Shown here one piece after another: positions 35,412 to 46,468 of a stretch of 64,000 nucleotides of DNA (the first letter of the stretch is position 1; each line of letters starts with the position of its first letter). The DNA is from Haliclystus octoradiatus (lineage: Eukaryota; Cnidaria; Staurozoa; Stauromedusae; Haliclystidae): contig OU744446.1 of the NCBI GenBank assembly GCA_916610825.1, positions 22,887,223-22,951,222 of the forward strand. Direction: 5' to 3'. The notes beneath the pieces are model-generated. The model saw nothing but the letters and a program-made list of their open reading frames with translations, did not search any database and was not told the DNA's origin. The position numbers and the translations under genes are program-made.

Positions 35412-36170
35412 TTGAACATAAAGTCACCAGGTTATGGGCCCAGGAGGCGTATTTATTTTGATGGGGATCATAACAATTACGAAATTTGGGAGACACGTTT
35501 TCTCAATTACCTTAACACCCAAGATAAAGAAGCACATAAATCAATTCTACCCAAAGAGAGAACATCGAAGATAGTCCCAATCATAAGGATAAGAACCAGC
35601 TTGAATATGCTGAATTAGTTCAAGCAAACTAATAATGAATGATGCTAAAAACGATGGAAGAAAAGCTTTAACAATTTTAAGGAATCATTACGCAAGTACA
35701 GAAAAGCCAAGAGTGCTCACACTATACACAGAGCTCAAAACTCTATAAATGGGTCATGAAGAAGATGTCACAGATTACACGATAAGAGGAGAAAGAGCAG
35801 CTACCGGACTTAAATTAGCTGGAGAAAATATTACAGATAATCTCATTATTGCAATGATTTTGAAAGGTTTTCCTGATACATTTAATTCTTTTATTGTTGT
35901 ACACACACAACTAGATAAAATAAAGACCTTAACAGACTTCAAGGCAGTTTTGCACAATTTTGCAAACACAGAAAACACCCGTCCAAATGCACAGTCCCAA
36001 GGAGCAACCGTTATGGCAGCAAAAACACCGTACAAAAATAACAAAAAGACGCAGTAATCACAGCAATGCTTTTTATGTCGTAAAAATGGTCATACATCTA
36101 AGTATTGCAGGTCAAAAGATAAATTGAACTGTAGCTACTGTAAAAACCAAGGTTATGTAGAAAATGTTTG
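35412..36170 (+). pseudogene. Copia gag with zinc knuckle
   Basis: Gag starts with YFDGDHNNYEIWETRFLNYL (the F-D-G-x-N-Y-x-x-W motif of Copia gag), is broken near 35620, and resumes at 35749 with DYTIRGERAATGLKLAGE and the LKGFPDTFNSF segment. A CFLCRKNGHTSKYC zinc knuckle (CCHC) follows around 36067-36110. A second knuckle-like CSYCKNQGYVENVC has lost its histidine. At least two frame breaks. Confidence 0.82.
35430..35443 (+). promoter_or_regulatory. Copia primer-binding site (half-tRNA-iMet type)
   Basis: GGTTATGGGCCCAG directly behind the 5' LTR is complementary to the anticodon stem-loop of initiator methionine tRNA (CTGGGCCCATAACC) rather than to a tRNA 3' end. Copia-type elements are known to prime with an internally cleaved initiator tRNA fragment. 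Confidence 0.8.
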
Positions 36171-36675
36171 TTTTAAGAAAAAGAAAGATTCCAATAATAC
36201 ACTAATACAAAGTAATACAGTGGCCAAAACTACATTCTCGTTTACAACAGTAGTTCATAAGGCATATGGATCAATTAGAAAAAACAATGATAAACTTTTG
36301 GTTGATTGTGGTGCAACTTGCCACACCATCAATGACCCAAGTAAGATGATCAAATATGATACTTCTTTCAATGCTACAAAGCATTTCATCGAAATCGCAA
36401 ATGGTCATCGCAGTAACATGCTAGCAACAGCTAAAGGAACATCAGAATTTACTATCTTGAATTCCAATGGGGAACCATCCAACATCACGTTAAATAATGC
36501 ATTACTAGCTCCATCATTTCCGACTAGTTTATTTTCAGTTACAGCAGCAACAGAATCAAATGCAGAAATAATATTTAACAAAAGCGGATCACAGCTGAAA
36601 GCAAGCAATACATACTTTAATATACTTAAGAAAACAAGTTATATTATTTACCAACTATTACAGCTGATAATGTGA
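36171..36675 (+). pseudogene. Copia aspartic protease
   Basis: The open frame includes LLVDCGATCHTIND, the protease active-site D-(S/C)-G-A-T motif, with a family-typical spacing to the next hydrophobic strand (ALLAPSFPTSLFSV). Frame-broken at both ends relative to gag and integrase. Confidence 0.82.
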
Positions 36676-37435
36676 ATACAACAAGAACTCTAAAAGATTG
36701 GCACAAGGTACTGGGACATATGAATCATGCAGACATCAAGAAATTACAGTATGTTACATCTGGCATGAATATTTCATCATCAAATTGCGAAAAACCGTGC
36801 ACTACATGCACCGACCGAAACAAAATTACTCGTTTACCGAAAAGCTCAGATGAAAAGGCTATCTCTGCAACAAAACCTCTAGAGTGTGTCCATTCAGACA
36901 TCACTGGATCAATAGAGCCTCATACAAAAGAGGGGTACAAGTATATAATCAACTTTGTTGATGAGTATCAACTTTGTTGATGAGTTTAATGGTACTGTAT
37001 GTTATTTATATACATAATAAAAAATAAAGACGAAGCTCATCATGCATTGGAAAAGTTTTTAGCAGATGTGGCACCAATTGGTAAAGTTACAGAAGTCCAC
37101 AGTGATAATTCTGGAGAATATATTGGTGACAATTTAACAGGATCCTTATTGATAGAGGTATCAAGCAAACATCAACAATACCGTATACACCGCACCTGAA
37201 TGGTAAAGCAGAAAGAACCTGGAGAAGCATTTTAGAAATGGCCCGATGTTTGATACAAGATGCAAGCATACCAAAGTCATACTGGCCATATGCTGCAAGA
37301 CATGCTCAGTATTTGAGAAACCGAAGTTTTCAGCAAAAATCTGAAAAATACATTTGTTTGGTGCTAATTGTACATTTTATATTGAAAGGAACTAGAAAAA
37401 GCTTGACGCAAGAGGGGGTAGTGGTATCTACTTAG
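36672..37435 (+). pseudogene. Copia integrase
   Basis: The GAG-pre-integrase zinc motif is DWHKVLGHMNHADIKKL ... CEKPCTTC (HHCC). The DDE core has VHSDITGS (first Asp), VHSDNSGEYIG (second Asp) and a later NGKAERTWRS (Glu). SYWPYAARHAQYLRNR is the segment usual after the core. Two or three frameshifts (near 36975 and 37195) separate the parts. Confidence 0.85.
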
Positions 37436-37902
37436 GTGTCAATCCACTCAATTCAGGGTACGATATTACATCTTGAAGAAGTCTAACAACCAAGTTTTGA
37501 CACTAAGAAATGTTATTGTTCATGATAAACTCATTGACGAAGATGATGATTTACAGCCATCGAGTAGCAATAAAGAAGCTGATAACCAACCTAGCAATGA
37601 TACAACAACTAACACAACAGAGCCACAAATACAGGGAGTCACATCCAGTACAGAAGAGGAAGAAGAAACAATGGCAAATGATGACATTGAGCCACAAGAA
37701 GTAAGTAAACATAGAAGAGACATCCAATCGCAGAAGAACAACAATCTACCAGATCAAGACGTGTGAGTAAGCTACCAAGGAGATATGAAAACTATAATAT
37801 GTCAGCAACAGTCATCTATGCTTATGCTTTATTAATAAATATTCCAAGCATTTTTAAACAGAAGCAATTAATTCCGAGGACAATGAAAAATGGAAAGCTG
37901 CA

Positions 37903-38910
37903 ATGGATGCTGAAATGGATACTTTAACTAACAACAATACATGGGAATTAATCACCTTACCTAAAGATAAAACAGAAGTCAAAGGAAGATGGGTCTATAC
38001 AATTAAGCAAGGACAGAAGAAAGACCAAATACAATACAAGGAAAGATATGTTGCAAGGGGATATTCACAGATACCTGGCATTGATTTTGATGACACTTAC
38101 TCTCCGACTACACGATTTACATCTATTCGTTTATTACTTCAGAAATCTGCAAACGAAAATCTACATATACACCAAATGGATGAAAAAGGAGCGTATTTGA
38201 ATGCACATTTACATCTATTCGTTTGTTACTTGCTTCAGAAATCTGCAAACGGAAATCTACATATACATCAAATGGATGAAAAAGGAGCGTATTTGAATGC
38301 ACATTTACATCTATTCGTTTGTTACTTGCTTCAGAAATCTGCAAACGAAAATCTACATATACATCAAATGGATGAAAAAGGAGCGTATTTGAATGCACAT
38401 TTACATCTATTCGTTTGTTACTTGCTTCAGAAATCTGCAAACGAAAATCTACATATACATCAAATGGATGAAAAAGGAGCGTATTTGAATTCACCAATTG
38501 ACAAAGAAATCTATGTTGAACAACCACCTGGTAATTATAGGGTTTCTGAAGCAAAAGGGTATATACTAACTTGTAAATTAAACAAATCATTCTATGGACT
38601 CAAGCAAAGCGGCAGAAACTGGCACAGAATATGTACAGACTATTTAAAAGCTGAAGGATTTGTCAAGAGTGCTTCTGATCCCTGCATCTACAGGTATACA
38701 AAAGATAATAATAGACAAGCTACAATTTTATTCTTGGTCGATGATATCATTATCGCAAGTGCTGACCTGGAATTGATTGACTACAACAAATCAAAACTCA
38801 ATCAAGAATATCGAATGGATGATAGAGGACAGCTACAATGGTTCCTTGGCATAGAATTTAAAAGATTAGACGGTGGTAGATATATTATGAGTCAAGAAAA
38901 GTATGCTTAG
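37903..38910 (+). pseudogene. Copia reverse transcriptase with fourfold 32-aa repeat
   Basis: A 335-codon frame: DAEMDTLTNNNTWEL, VKGRWVYTIK and YKERYVARGYSQ, then a fourfold tandem repeat, then the EIYVEQPPGN stretch, CKLNKSFYGLKQSGRNW, and FLVDDIIIAS (the YVDD position is LVDD). The unit of 96 bases at 38140-38490 duplicates the part with HQMDEKGAYLN, which holds the first catalytic Asp. All four copies remain in frame with no stop, but the insert of 96 residues inside the palm should abolish activity. Confidence 0.88.
38140..38490 (+). repeat. 96-bp in-frame tandem repeat, about 3.7 copies
   Basis: Units begin with CAGAAATCTGCAAACG at 38140, 38236, 38332 and 38428, nearly identical to each other (one has GGA for GAA). 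The end of each unit (ACATTTACATCTATTCGTTT) repeats the upstream sequence in another frame, pointing to repeated unequal exchange at a short ACATCTATTCG direct repeat. Confidence 0.95.
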
Positions 38911-39050
38911 AAATTCTGAAGAGATTTAATATGGAAGAATCCAATCCAGTTACTACACCGGCAAATAAAGAGATTATACTTGCATTTACAAATTCTGATA
39001 ATACAGATGTTACAACAGATTTCCCGTAAAGAGAATTAATCGGAAGTTTA

Positions 39051-39660
39051 ATGTACTTTATGGTGGGTACTAGATCAAATATTGATTGGATTGTTTCTAA
39101 ATTATCACAGTACTTGAATAAGTTTGATGCAACACATGTCATTGCAGAAAGAGAGTTCTCAGATATTAATGAGGAACAACAAATTATTATTTACATTACA
39201 AGAAAACTGATGGAATCCTTACAGGATACTCAGATTCCGATTGGGGAAACATTGTTGATGACAGAAGATCAACTAGTGGCTACATATTTACCATGGGTAG
39301 TGCTCCAATTAGTTGGAAGTCAAAGAAACAGACAACACTTGCATTGTCTTGATGTGAAGCCGAATACATGGCTCTTGCTGATGCCACAAAAGAGTGCATA
39401 TATCTTAAATTTTTATGAAAATCAGTAAATATGACGAAAACGAATATGGTATATTTCCTGACAGCCAAAGTGCTATTAGTTTAAAGGATGGTGGACCTGG
39501 CCAACACAATCGCAGTAAACATATCGACATCAGATATCACTTTATTAGAGAGCAGGACGATATTAATTTCCTTTATGTATGCTCAGAAAACAATACTGAT
39601 GATATTTTAACAAAATCTTTAGGCAAAGTAAAATTTGAAGCATGTCTTAACCAGTCTTAA
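39051..39660 (+). pseudogene. Copia RNase H domain and tail
   Basis: Contains LMYFMVGTRSNIDW-like start, a broken middle (one frame up to 39428) and FPDSQSAISLKDGGPGQHNR with SKHIDIRYHFIREQ and NNTDDILTKSLGK, the typical Copia RNase H end. Interrupted by a frame break near 39340-39415. Confidence 0.82.
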
Positions 39661-39797
39661 CCTACTCCAAATTGCGAGGGGGTGTTGAGATTTATTCAAT
39701 TATTAACTTAATTTAATACATACGGTACAATATCACTTATATACATAATACTGTCTGTTTATATATCACAATATTTCTATATTTCTATATTTCGATA

Positions 39798-41730
39798 TTT
39801 CTGTGTCTGTCCGCGACTTATGTACGTCTTACTGGCGATATAATACGGATAATCCGTTGTCGGGAAATTATGCAAACATTTGTGTCGAGATAACCGTGTA
39901 CAGTAACAAATTTGTTGTATGAAAAGTATGGGTCTATGGCGTTGTTTTAAAATAATATACTTCATCTGATATTTTATTTGATATCATTGCATTAAAAAAT
40001 TCAGAGATTTTGAAAAATTTCATAGGTCGATAATCTAGCGGGCAGCCAAATCGACTTCAAATTGAAATCTCCAGAACAAAAATATTTTGCTTTAAATTTA
40101 AAAGCTGCGTGTAAATTGTTTGAACAAGTGAAACTTGAAACTGAATCAGTTTTATGATAATTAAAGCAATACGAAATACTGAATTACATTGAATTACCAG
40201 TATAACTAGGCCAGACAAAATATGTTTTGAAATCAAAGAAACGTAGACATATTTCATGTAGTGTTCAAATCGACTTCAAATTGAAATCTCCAGAACAAAA
40301 ATATTTTGCTTTAAATTTAAAAGCTGCGTGTAAATTGTTTGAACAAGTGAAACTTGAAACTGAATCAGTTTTATGATAATTAAAGCAATACGAAATACTG
40401 AATTACATTGAATTACCAGTATAACTAGGCCAGACAAAATATGTTTTGAAATCAAAGAAACGTAGACATATTTCATGTAGTGTTGATATCAGATACATAT
40501 AGCGCGGCACAAACGCTATGAAATTAAAGAGACTTGAGGTCTTAATTTAATTTATTAATGAAACAAAATGCCGTTCATTACTTTTCTCAAAATCGAGATA
40601 TAAAACATTTCACTTTTAAAAAGGCTATTTTGATACATAATTTGTGAGAACACTGAGCAAACAATCTGTTTTGAAATGAATAATCTATCGCGGGGCTTAA
40701 AAACAAATTAATTTGCAAGAATTTTCAAATTGGCGTTGGCGTTCGACTATTTCGAAAAATATTCAAAGTTCGAAGAGATTATCTGTCTACAGTCTAAAAT
40801 CATAGAGTTTAGAATTAATCAAGGCATTGCACAAAAGTATTTTTATAATTTATTATTTAATATAAAAAAACGAATCATTTGGTTTTAAGCAGCAAGGCTT
40901 TTATTTTCAGATTTTGCTTCCATAATTAACGAAGGAATTATACTGGCATCGATTAATATTAAAATTTCATTTTGTTGACTTGCTATACGAATAAGACACA
41001 GTATGTTACTACAGTTTCGAGAATAAAAATAGCGATGTCTTGTTATTATCTTTGATCAACATTTAATAAAGTTAATTTCAGGTATATCAAATTTAACAAA
41101 GTTAAATTGAATTGAGCGTATGATTTGTGATAAATAATAATAATTATAATATTTTCAGCGTTCAAAAATTTTGCTTTGAATTTAAAAGCACAAAAACATA
41201 ATTCAAAAACATTTTTAAATAGTTAATACAGTTTGGATGAGTGTAACAAACCTTGTGTTACAAAAATAAAAAGTGAAAAGGTTGCACGAAATAATCGATC
41301 ATAGCAAACAATATTTATTAAAATAAAACTTACCATTTTCCAAATGAGATCCAAATAAAAACTATACGAGCGGCATAATCTCCGAACAACATTTAAATAC
41401 ATAATAGCGGGTTCTCTGAGTTAATACACCAATCAATAGTAAGTTAACAACCATATTTTATCGAAGGAGAATGTACGCCCGATAAGAATAAAATAAAGAT
41501 TGTCTTTTATTCGAAATAATTCTGACAAAAATGATCATTTCATATCGTAATCAAATGCATGGTAAAGTAGATTCATTTTCTACATAGTAAATTATCCTTT
41601 TCGTCAGACATCATAACATGAGCATTTAAATATTACCATCGGCTATGGTATTTTATATCTTTGAAGCTGCACTAAACATTTCCACTCTATAAACCATCGC
41701 GTCCGTTTCAATAAATTCTGAATAAATATG
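39798..41730 (+). repeat. Long-inverted-repeat family, long forward arm (copy 3)
   Basis: About 1.9 kb whose blocks recur forward at 23290-23680 and reversed at 13250-14985. Starts right after the truncated Copia 3' LTR with CTGTCCGCGACTTATGTACG and ends with the TTCAATAAATTCTGAATAAA block. Non-coding. It contains the perfect 219-bp tandem duplication at 40047-40484. Confidence 0.75.
40047..40484. repeat. Perfect 219-bp tandem duplication
   Basis: Units 40047-40265 and 40266-40484 appear identical base for base, so the duplication is very recent or an assembly artefact. Each holds the same chance 66-codon minus-strand frame. Confidence 0.92.
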
Positions 41731-41739
41731 CATATCACG

Positions 41740-42240
41740 AATCTGGCAAAATGAGTTGTTTTCGTTTTTCTATCAAAATAATTAATTTATTCATAATCGT
41801 CTTTCCTTTCATTCGACATCTGTAATGTATTATAAATAGCGCGTAGAAATATTGACAACAAGATGTAACATAATATCAATATCGAATTAGTATAGCGATT
41901 TATTATAGAATTTTATTTCCTTTTAAAAGAATGTTGATGCTATTAGTCTGGAAAATTTGATAACAAGAAGCACTATGAGTTCAACATTTCACATCTTTTG
42001 TTTACTTTTAAAATTTTATTTTCAACGAACTCTTAGTATTTTGATAGACTGCCATGAAAATCACAGGCCTACTTGCTGAGATTGCAAAGATCAAAAATAT
42101 ATAGGCTCATATACTATCATATCATAATATTATCAGATTATATATATAGTTTGAAATCAATACACGCGCTGTCGCCTTGTTCAGTAATACGTTGTCGAAG
42201 CAATAGGTTTGTTGATTAGTACAGTCAAGGCGCGTACAAC
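41740..42240. other. EZH intron stretch without recognised feature
   Basis: Low-complexity AT-rich intron DNA with no exon or clear repeat. Confidence 0.4.
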
Positions 42241-42249
42241 AGTATGTAA

Positions 42250-42322
42250 GGGGTTGGCTCATTGGTTAATGCTCTGGTATTACAAAATCAGGGTCGTAAG
42301 TTCAAATCTGCCATTCGGCAGT
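42250..42322 (+). repeat. tRNA-like segment (SINE head or tRNA relic)
   Basis: Contains a TGGCTCATTGGTTAATGC box A and a GTTCAAATC box B at tRNA spacing, followed by a T-rich tract. The ends do not form a good acceptor stem, so I read it as a tRNA-derived SINE head or a tRNA pseudogene rather than a working tRNA. Confidence 0.4.
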
Positions 42323-43010
42323 TTTTATCAACGATTTTTCTGATTTTTTTTTTAATATGAAGCAGTAAATCATTGTTAATTAACAAAAGATATCGCTTGA
42401 TCATGTTAATAACAGAAATTAGTGGACCATGTGTTTTGTCGAAGCTAAATTAATTTAATGCTGAATATATTGCATGCAATGCCACGAGTTTGACCGACCA
42501 CACCTTGACGGCGTTATTTTGTGAACACCACATTAGTGTTGTATATATTGCAATAAAGATTTATGAATTCGAACCGAACGCGATCCGATCGTGTCGGGTC
42601 AGATTCGGGTTAATATTTTAGGTCTTCGGATCTGATCGGATTTGAAGTGATTTTTTATGGATAGTTTCAGATTTCGAAATTTGACTGAGTATTTGTAATT
42701 TATAATAATTAATGTGTTCTGGCTTCCTTTCAACACATAAAATAAAGTTTTTCTATGTAGACAAAGCTACGTTAAATTATACATTTCAATCGACTCAATT
42801 GATGTGAAATAAATTAAATTTTTATTAAAGGAATGATTAAGATGTATTGATTAATGCTACATCGTTTCAATGCGTATTGTGTCTCATGTTCTCCTCCAGA
42901 GTTCATACTCCGTATTATACAGCGATAGAAAGCTTAGTCAATTGTTTAATTATAAGTGATCTGAAAGTTTTATCATAGAAGGTCCATTATGGACTACACT
43001 CATTGCTAGT

Positions 43011-43087
43011 TATTCATATAATCATCATCTATTCAATTGTTTTCATTACTTACATAGTCTTTACTTGTAAAAGAGGCTTTTATATTC
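43011..43087 (+). mobile_element. Copia LTR fragment
   Basis: About 75 bases match the 5' LTR of the Copia element (ATCATCATCTATTCAATTG then CATTACTTACATAGTCTTTA and AAAGAGGCTTTTA) with a few mismatches. It lies only about 155 bases past the donor of an EZH exon. Confidence 0.8.
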
Positions 43088-43242
43088 CTAAGCTATTTCT
43101 TCCCTCTTTTGCCGATTGGAGACATTTCAAGGAAGATTTGCCGTTTGACCAAGTCTTCAGGGGGTACCACGCCCCCAATACCCCCATACTAGGGACGGCC
43201 CTGGATGCAATTTTAGTTTACATTCATTTCAATGTGATGTAC

Positions 43243-43343
43243 CTCATTGTATGCTTCTTTTTCTTTTTTCTTGGTGGACTGTTACTTTCTTCTTCTTCTG
43301 GAGTGGGTGTCATCACTGGTTCCATAATTGTACGTTTGAAAAC
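43243..43343 (-). CDS. EZH: EZH exon (PPRKKKKKH)
   Basis: Coding VFKRTIMEPVMTPTPEEEES, then NSPPRKKKKKHTM with a split Arg. The basic PPRKKK run is the nuclear-localisation-like segment ahead of the CXC region; the acidic EEEE run is local. Acceptor ATGTAG, donor GAG then GTACATC; phase fits SWANHC downstream and CKQ upstream. Confidence 0.93.
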
Positions 43344-43754
43344 CTACATGTAATAATAACGATGGGCTGAGAGGCATTGTGTAGGATTAGCATGTATAAA
43401 AACAATTTTTTGTTACAGCAGGCAACATGATATATTTGTAATATTTTGTTGAGCTTCGACTTTGAGCAAACGCATTCCAGTTGACTGATGACCCCTGTAA
43501 TACTCAAATAAAATTATGATATTAATAGAATTGCCAAATGACCACAAGTCTCACCTTATAAGATATCAAATTTGTCATAAGTCAGAAGCGAGGCAAGTCA
43601 ATTGTAATGAAGTGTATTGCTGCATCTGATAAACTCAGACGAATGAGGATTGGAAAATGTATTGGCAATACGTTGAGCTTAAGAACTATTTGAACTTTGA
43701 GCATCCAAATTAGTAATATTTGTTTATATGGTCCAATAATTGCATAACTCATAC

Positions 43755-43907
43755 TTGCTTGCATGATTTTGTCTTGATAAGATTAGCCATTGTGCAATAA
43801 TTGTTTACAAATAGTGGGAGTAAAACGCGAAGAAGGGATAAATCAGCTGGTGTCCAATCTCCATCTTCAACCTCGTCAAGGACTGTGAAAGGGGGGATTG
43901 TGAGTAA
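43755..43907 (-). CDS. EZH: EZH second SANT exon
   Basis: Fifty-one codons including EVEDGDWTPADLSLLRVLLP, then FVNNYCTMANLIKTKSCKQ. This matches the second SANT-type segment (W-x-x-(A/S)-x-x-x-(L/F)RVL, then NYC-x-(I/M)A and K-(T/S)C-(R/K)Q). The acceptor TACTATAG was preferred over the nearer TTTCACAG because only the former keeps phase 0 with the previous exon. Donor CAA then GTATGA. Confidence 0.9.
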
Positions 43908-44029
43908 CTATAGTAAAAGAAGGACATTTAAATCAACAACACCCATTATTATTGATGGCAAGTTTTTTCAAACTTTTTCATGCTTTCTATTGGCTATATA
44001 GAACACTGACAATTTCTATTGACCTCGAA

Positions 44030-44615
44030 CATTTTATTTTATTTATTTCATTCGGGTTGTACTATAAATAAAAATATAACAAGAAGGTATTCAATTGCTG
44101 CAACAAAAAACTTAAGTTATATTAAAAGGAGAAAATTAGAAACTAAGATTAAAAACTAAAGATAAAAAGCTAAAGATAACATTAAGTGAAAGTGTGGTAA
44201 TTTCTTCGACTGACGCCTCGATGGTTCAAGTTGTAACATGATGTAATAAGTCGAGACAATAGGGTGAAGCTGTAGATGGTTTGGTAGATAATGTGAGATG
44301 TTTTGGTAGAGAGTTTACAATAGGGCAGCAGAGCAAGAAAAAGTACTATGTTGTTGACAGAGCACAACTTTCTTTTAGGTACGTTATGGTCTTTTATAAG
44401 GTTTGTTAGATAAGCAGGTGCTAAGCCAACTATTCAAGATTTAAAAGTTAGAATTAACATTTTGTTTCTAACTCATATCTGTTAAGTTCTTGCTGCTGCA
44501 TTTTGGACCCTTATCAATCTTTTTATTTGGTATGATGGTAGCCCGTATATAATATAGTTGCAATGGTCAAGTCTAAATAAAGTGAGGGTCTGGGCAACCT
44601 TCTGCTTCAAGCAAT
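44030..44615 (-). mobile_element. CR1/L2-like LINE 3' relic
   Basis: Minus strand reads LTLFRLDHCNYIIYGLPSYQ then IKRLIRVQNAAART, the thumb region of CR1/L2-type reverse transcriptases. Further on is a PAYLTNLIK segment, then SVNNIVLF. Frame breaks in between. It lies between two EZH exons, in the same orientation. Confidence 0.75.
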
Positions 44616-44689
44616 CACAAAGACATTGTATGGTATTTATCATTCAACAACCTTGGGACTCTTATCATTTACTTATATCTTATCATTAC

Positions 44690-44848
44690 ATTAGGACTCT
44701 CCACGACAGGTGAATTTGACCCACTATCTTTATGTAGTCGCTTTCCTTTGAAACGTCTTGGTTTTATTTCAGAACCATCTACATCCAATGTTTCTACATC
44801 ACTGTCACTTTTATCTTTGTCTTGATCAGCAACTGATGGTAGAACTTT
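44690..44848 (-). CDS. EZH: EZH linker exon (acidic/basic, disordered)
   Basis: Fifty-three codons: KVLPSVADQDKDKSDSDVET, then a basic RRFKGKRLHK stretch and SNSPVVESPN. It falls where vertebrate EZH2 has its long disordered linker but shows little sequence match, as expected for that linker. Assigned by its acceptor (CAAATGCTAG), donor (AAT then GTAATG) and phase 0 with both neighbours. Confidence 0.78.
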
Positions 44849-45159
44849 CTAGCATTTGAAAACACAACACAGTCACAAAATGTAAGAACGGACGATATAT
44901 AAGTGCTGCAATGAGGTTTTTAATATTTATGCAGCATTATAAAACAGGAAACTTGATAATATGGAATTTGTTGCTCTTTAAGAAAGATAGCATTAATAAT
45001 TAATGTATGTAATTAGCTACTTAACAAGCTCAATGCTGTCATAACCCTTGCCAATGTATTATTTCTGACCTGAATATTTCTAGTTATACAATTAAATATG
45101 TTACAGTAGTACAACCAAACTTATTTCAAAAATGGGGGTTGAAATATTTCTGCAGTATG

Positions 45160-45300
45160 ACTAATGACAACCCCTGTGGAAACAGATCAAGGACAGTTCA
45201 TGAAAAAGTTCATGGAAATTCGGCTGTTTTACATTGAAGACAAGAACTATTCATGAATTGTTCATGAACTCAACAATTTTTTCAACAGGGGTACGTAATA
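45160..45300. repeat. TTCATGAAC-type motif cluster (fourth)
   Basis: Contains AGTTCATGAAAAAGTTCATG and TTCATGAATTGTTCATGAAC. It is bounded by ACCCCTGT on the left and ACAGGGGT on the right in inverted orientation, suggesting the cluster is a small element with its own terminal repeats. Confidence 0.55.
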
Positions 45301-45338
45301 ACACAATCTAATATTATGCCAAATGCTATGCAACATAC

Positions 45339-45373
45339 CAAATGCTGCCAACAGTCTTCTCCGCAAGGCGTTG
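45339..45373 (-). CDS. EZH: EZH small exon (ATPCGEDCWQHL)
   Basis: Ends with CGEDCWQHL before GTATGTTG, matching the PCG-x-x-C-(Y/W)-x-HL segment. The 5' edge given (AAG acceptor) is the only nearby AG in phase with the previous exon. The stronger-looking acceptor CTGTAG at 45396 would start the exon at 45395 but requires a different phase. A missed micro-exon upstream is possible. Confidence 0.7.
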
Positions 45374-45892
45374 CTTCCTGTGCATCAGGTACAGGCTACA
45401 GGTTGAAAGCAATTTAAAGATGTTTGACAACAGTATTTGGATCAAGAACCAATATGTTACAAAAATGAAAATATTAGAATTGATGAAAATTTCCTTCAGC
45501 GGAAATGCGGAACCTTAACAAGTTATTTGACGTTGTTGAATCCTAATTTAACGATCTTTGCCAATAACACACGAAATGATGAGAAACTTATCATCCCATT
45601 TATGAAATGTTCAATATTGGCCTGTGTAAAAATGGGTGAAGATAATCTTGAATGCGGTTTTTAATCGACTGAATAAATGCCAAAAATTGGCAATTCATAT
45701 AAATAGCGTATATAATTTGCTGATAAGAATCCAAATCAGAACATTGGTTTTAATTTTCCTGAACATTGAGAATAAAACAAGAGAAAGTTGTCTCGAGTCC
45801 CTCAACAAAAACGAGTCCCGGTCTTCTGGGTAAAACTTTTTGAGAATTGAGTACAAAATGTAGGAGGTACATCATATTTGATTTGATAATGT

Positions 45893-45966
45893 GCACTGGT
45901 AATTCAGTGATAGAGTATCCACAGTTGTGCAGGAGGCCGGTGTTCGATTCCTCGTTGGTGCACACA
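45893..45966 (+). repeat. tRNA-Gly-like segment (relic or SINE head)
   Basis: Resembles glycine tRNA: TGGTAATTCAGTGATAGAG (D arm and box A), an AGGAGGCCGGTGTTCGATTCC (variable loop, T arm and box B), and ends GTGCAC/GTGCAC that can pair as an acceptor stem. The anticodon stem pairs poorly and no glycine anticodon is evident, so it is not called functional. Confidence 0.45.
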
Positions 45967-46468
45967 TGTTAATTGTACTATTGAATTTATGTAAATTAGG
46001 CAATATCCCCCAATAAACAACCTTTTGATTATGGGGTGACTCTAGGCTAGATATCATTTTATTTTAATCTATCCACTAGATAATGTGTCTACTTAACTAG
46101 TACAGCGAAACATGCAAAGACCTATCAGGTAAGAACAGAGATTTAAATTTGATGTCTATGAATAATATTGACCTTCATGATCAAATGTTCAAATTTTAAT
46201 CCAATTTTCTGGTAACTGCAAAATGAACACGGGAACTGAATGGGATTGTGTAATTTTGTACCAGGACAGTAGTGACCAACCCTGTTTATCTGTATACTTT
46301 CAGTTAGATTAGTTGGCTTGTAGATACACTATATGGCTATACCTTTCTTTTGATAAAGCCAGGTGTTACACGACAAGCTAAAATATTAAAATAAGACAAT
46401 CAAGATTTTAGCAGAGCTATGTACCAGCTCTAGCAACGAGAAAGTGAATTAGAACATGCGATACAAAC

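Larger units (their letters stand above)
35161..39740 (+). mobile_element. Decayed Ty1/Copia LTR retrotransposon in EZH intron
   Basis: Order gag, protease, integrase, reverse transcriptase, RNase H marks the Copia type (integrase before RT). The 5' LTR starts TGTTGAGATTTATGCAATTG at 35161 and ends near 35427. The 3' LTR starts TGTTGAGATTTATTCAATT at 39683, right after a GCGAGGGGG polypurine tract, and breaks off after about 50 bases at another repeat. Frameshifts and stops occur in most domains. The element is in antisense to EZH. Confidence 0.92.

Noticed and set aside
40057-40476. Two identical 66-codon minus-strand frames
   Set aside because: They are identical only because the 219-bp repeat is duplicated; they lie in a non-coding repeat.
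45377-45395. Extended EZH small exon starting at the CTGTAG acceptor
   Set aside because: Good-looking acceptor, but phase 0 does not fit the phase-1 end of the preceding exon; kept as an alternative in the exon entry.
45893-45966. Functional tRNA-Gly gene
   Set aside because: Anticodon arm does not pair and no Gly anticodon is evident; treated as relic.
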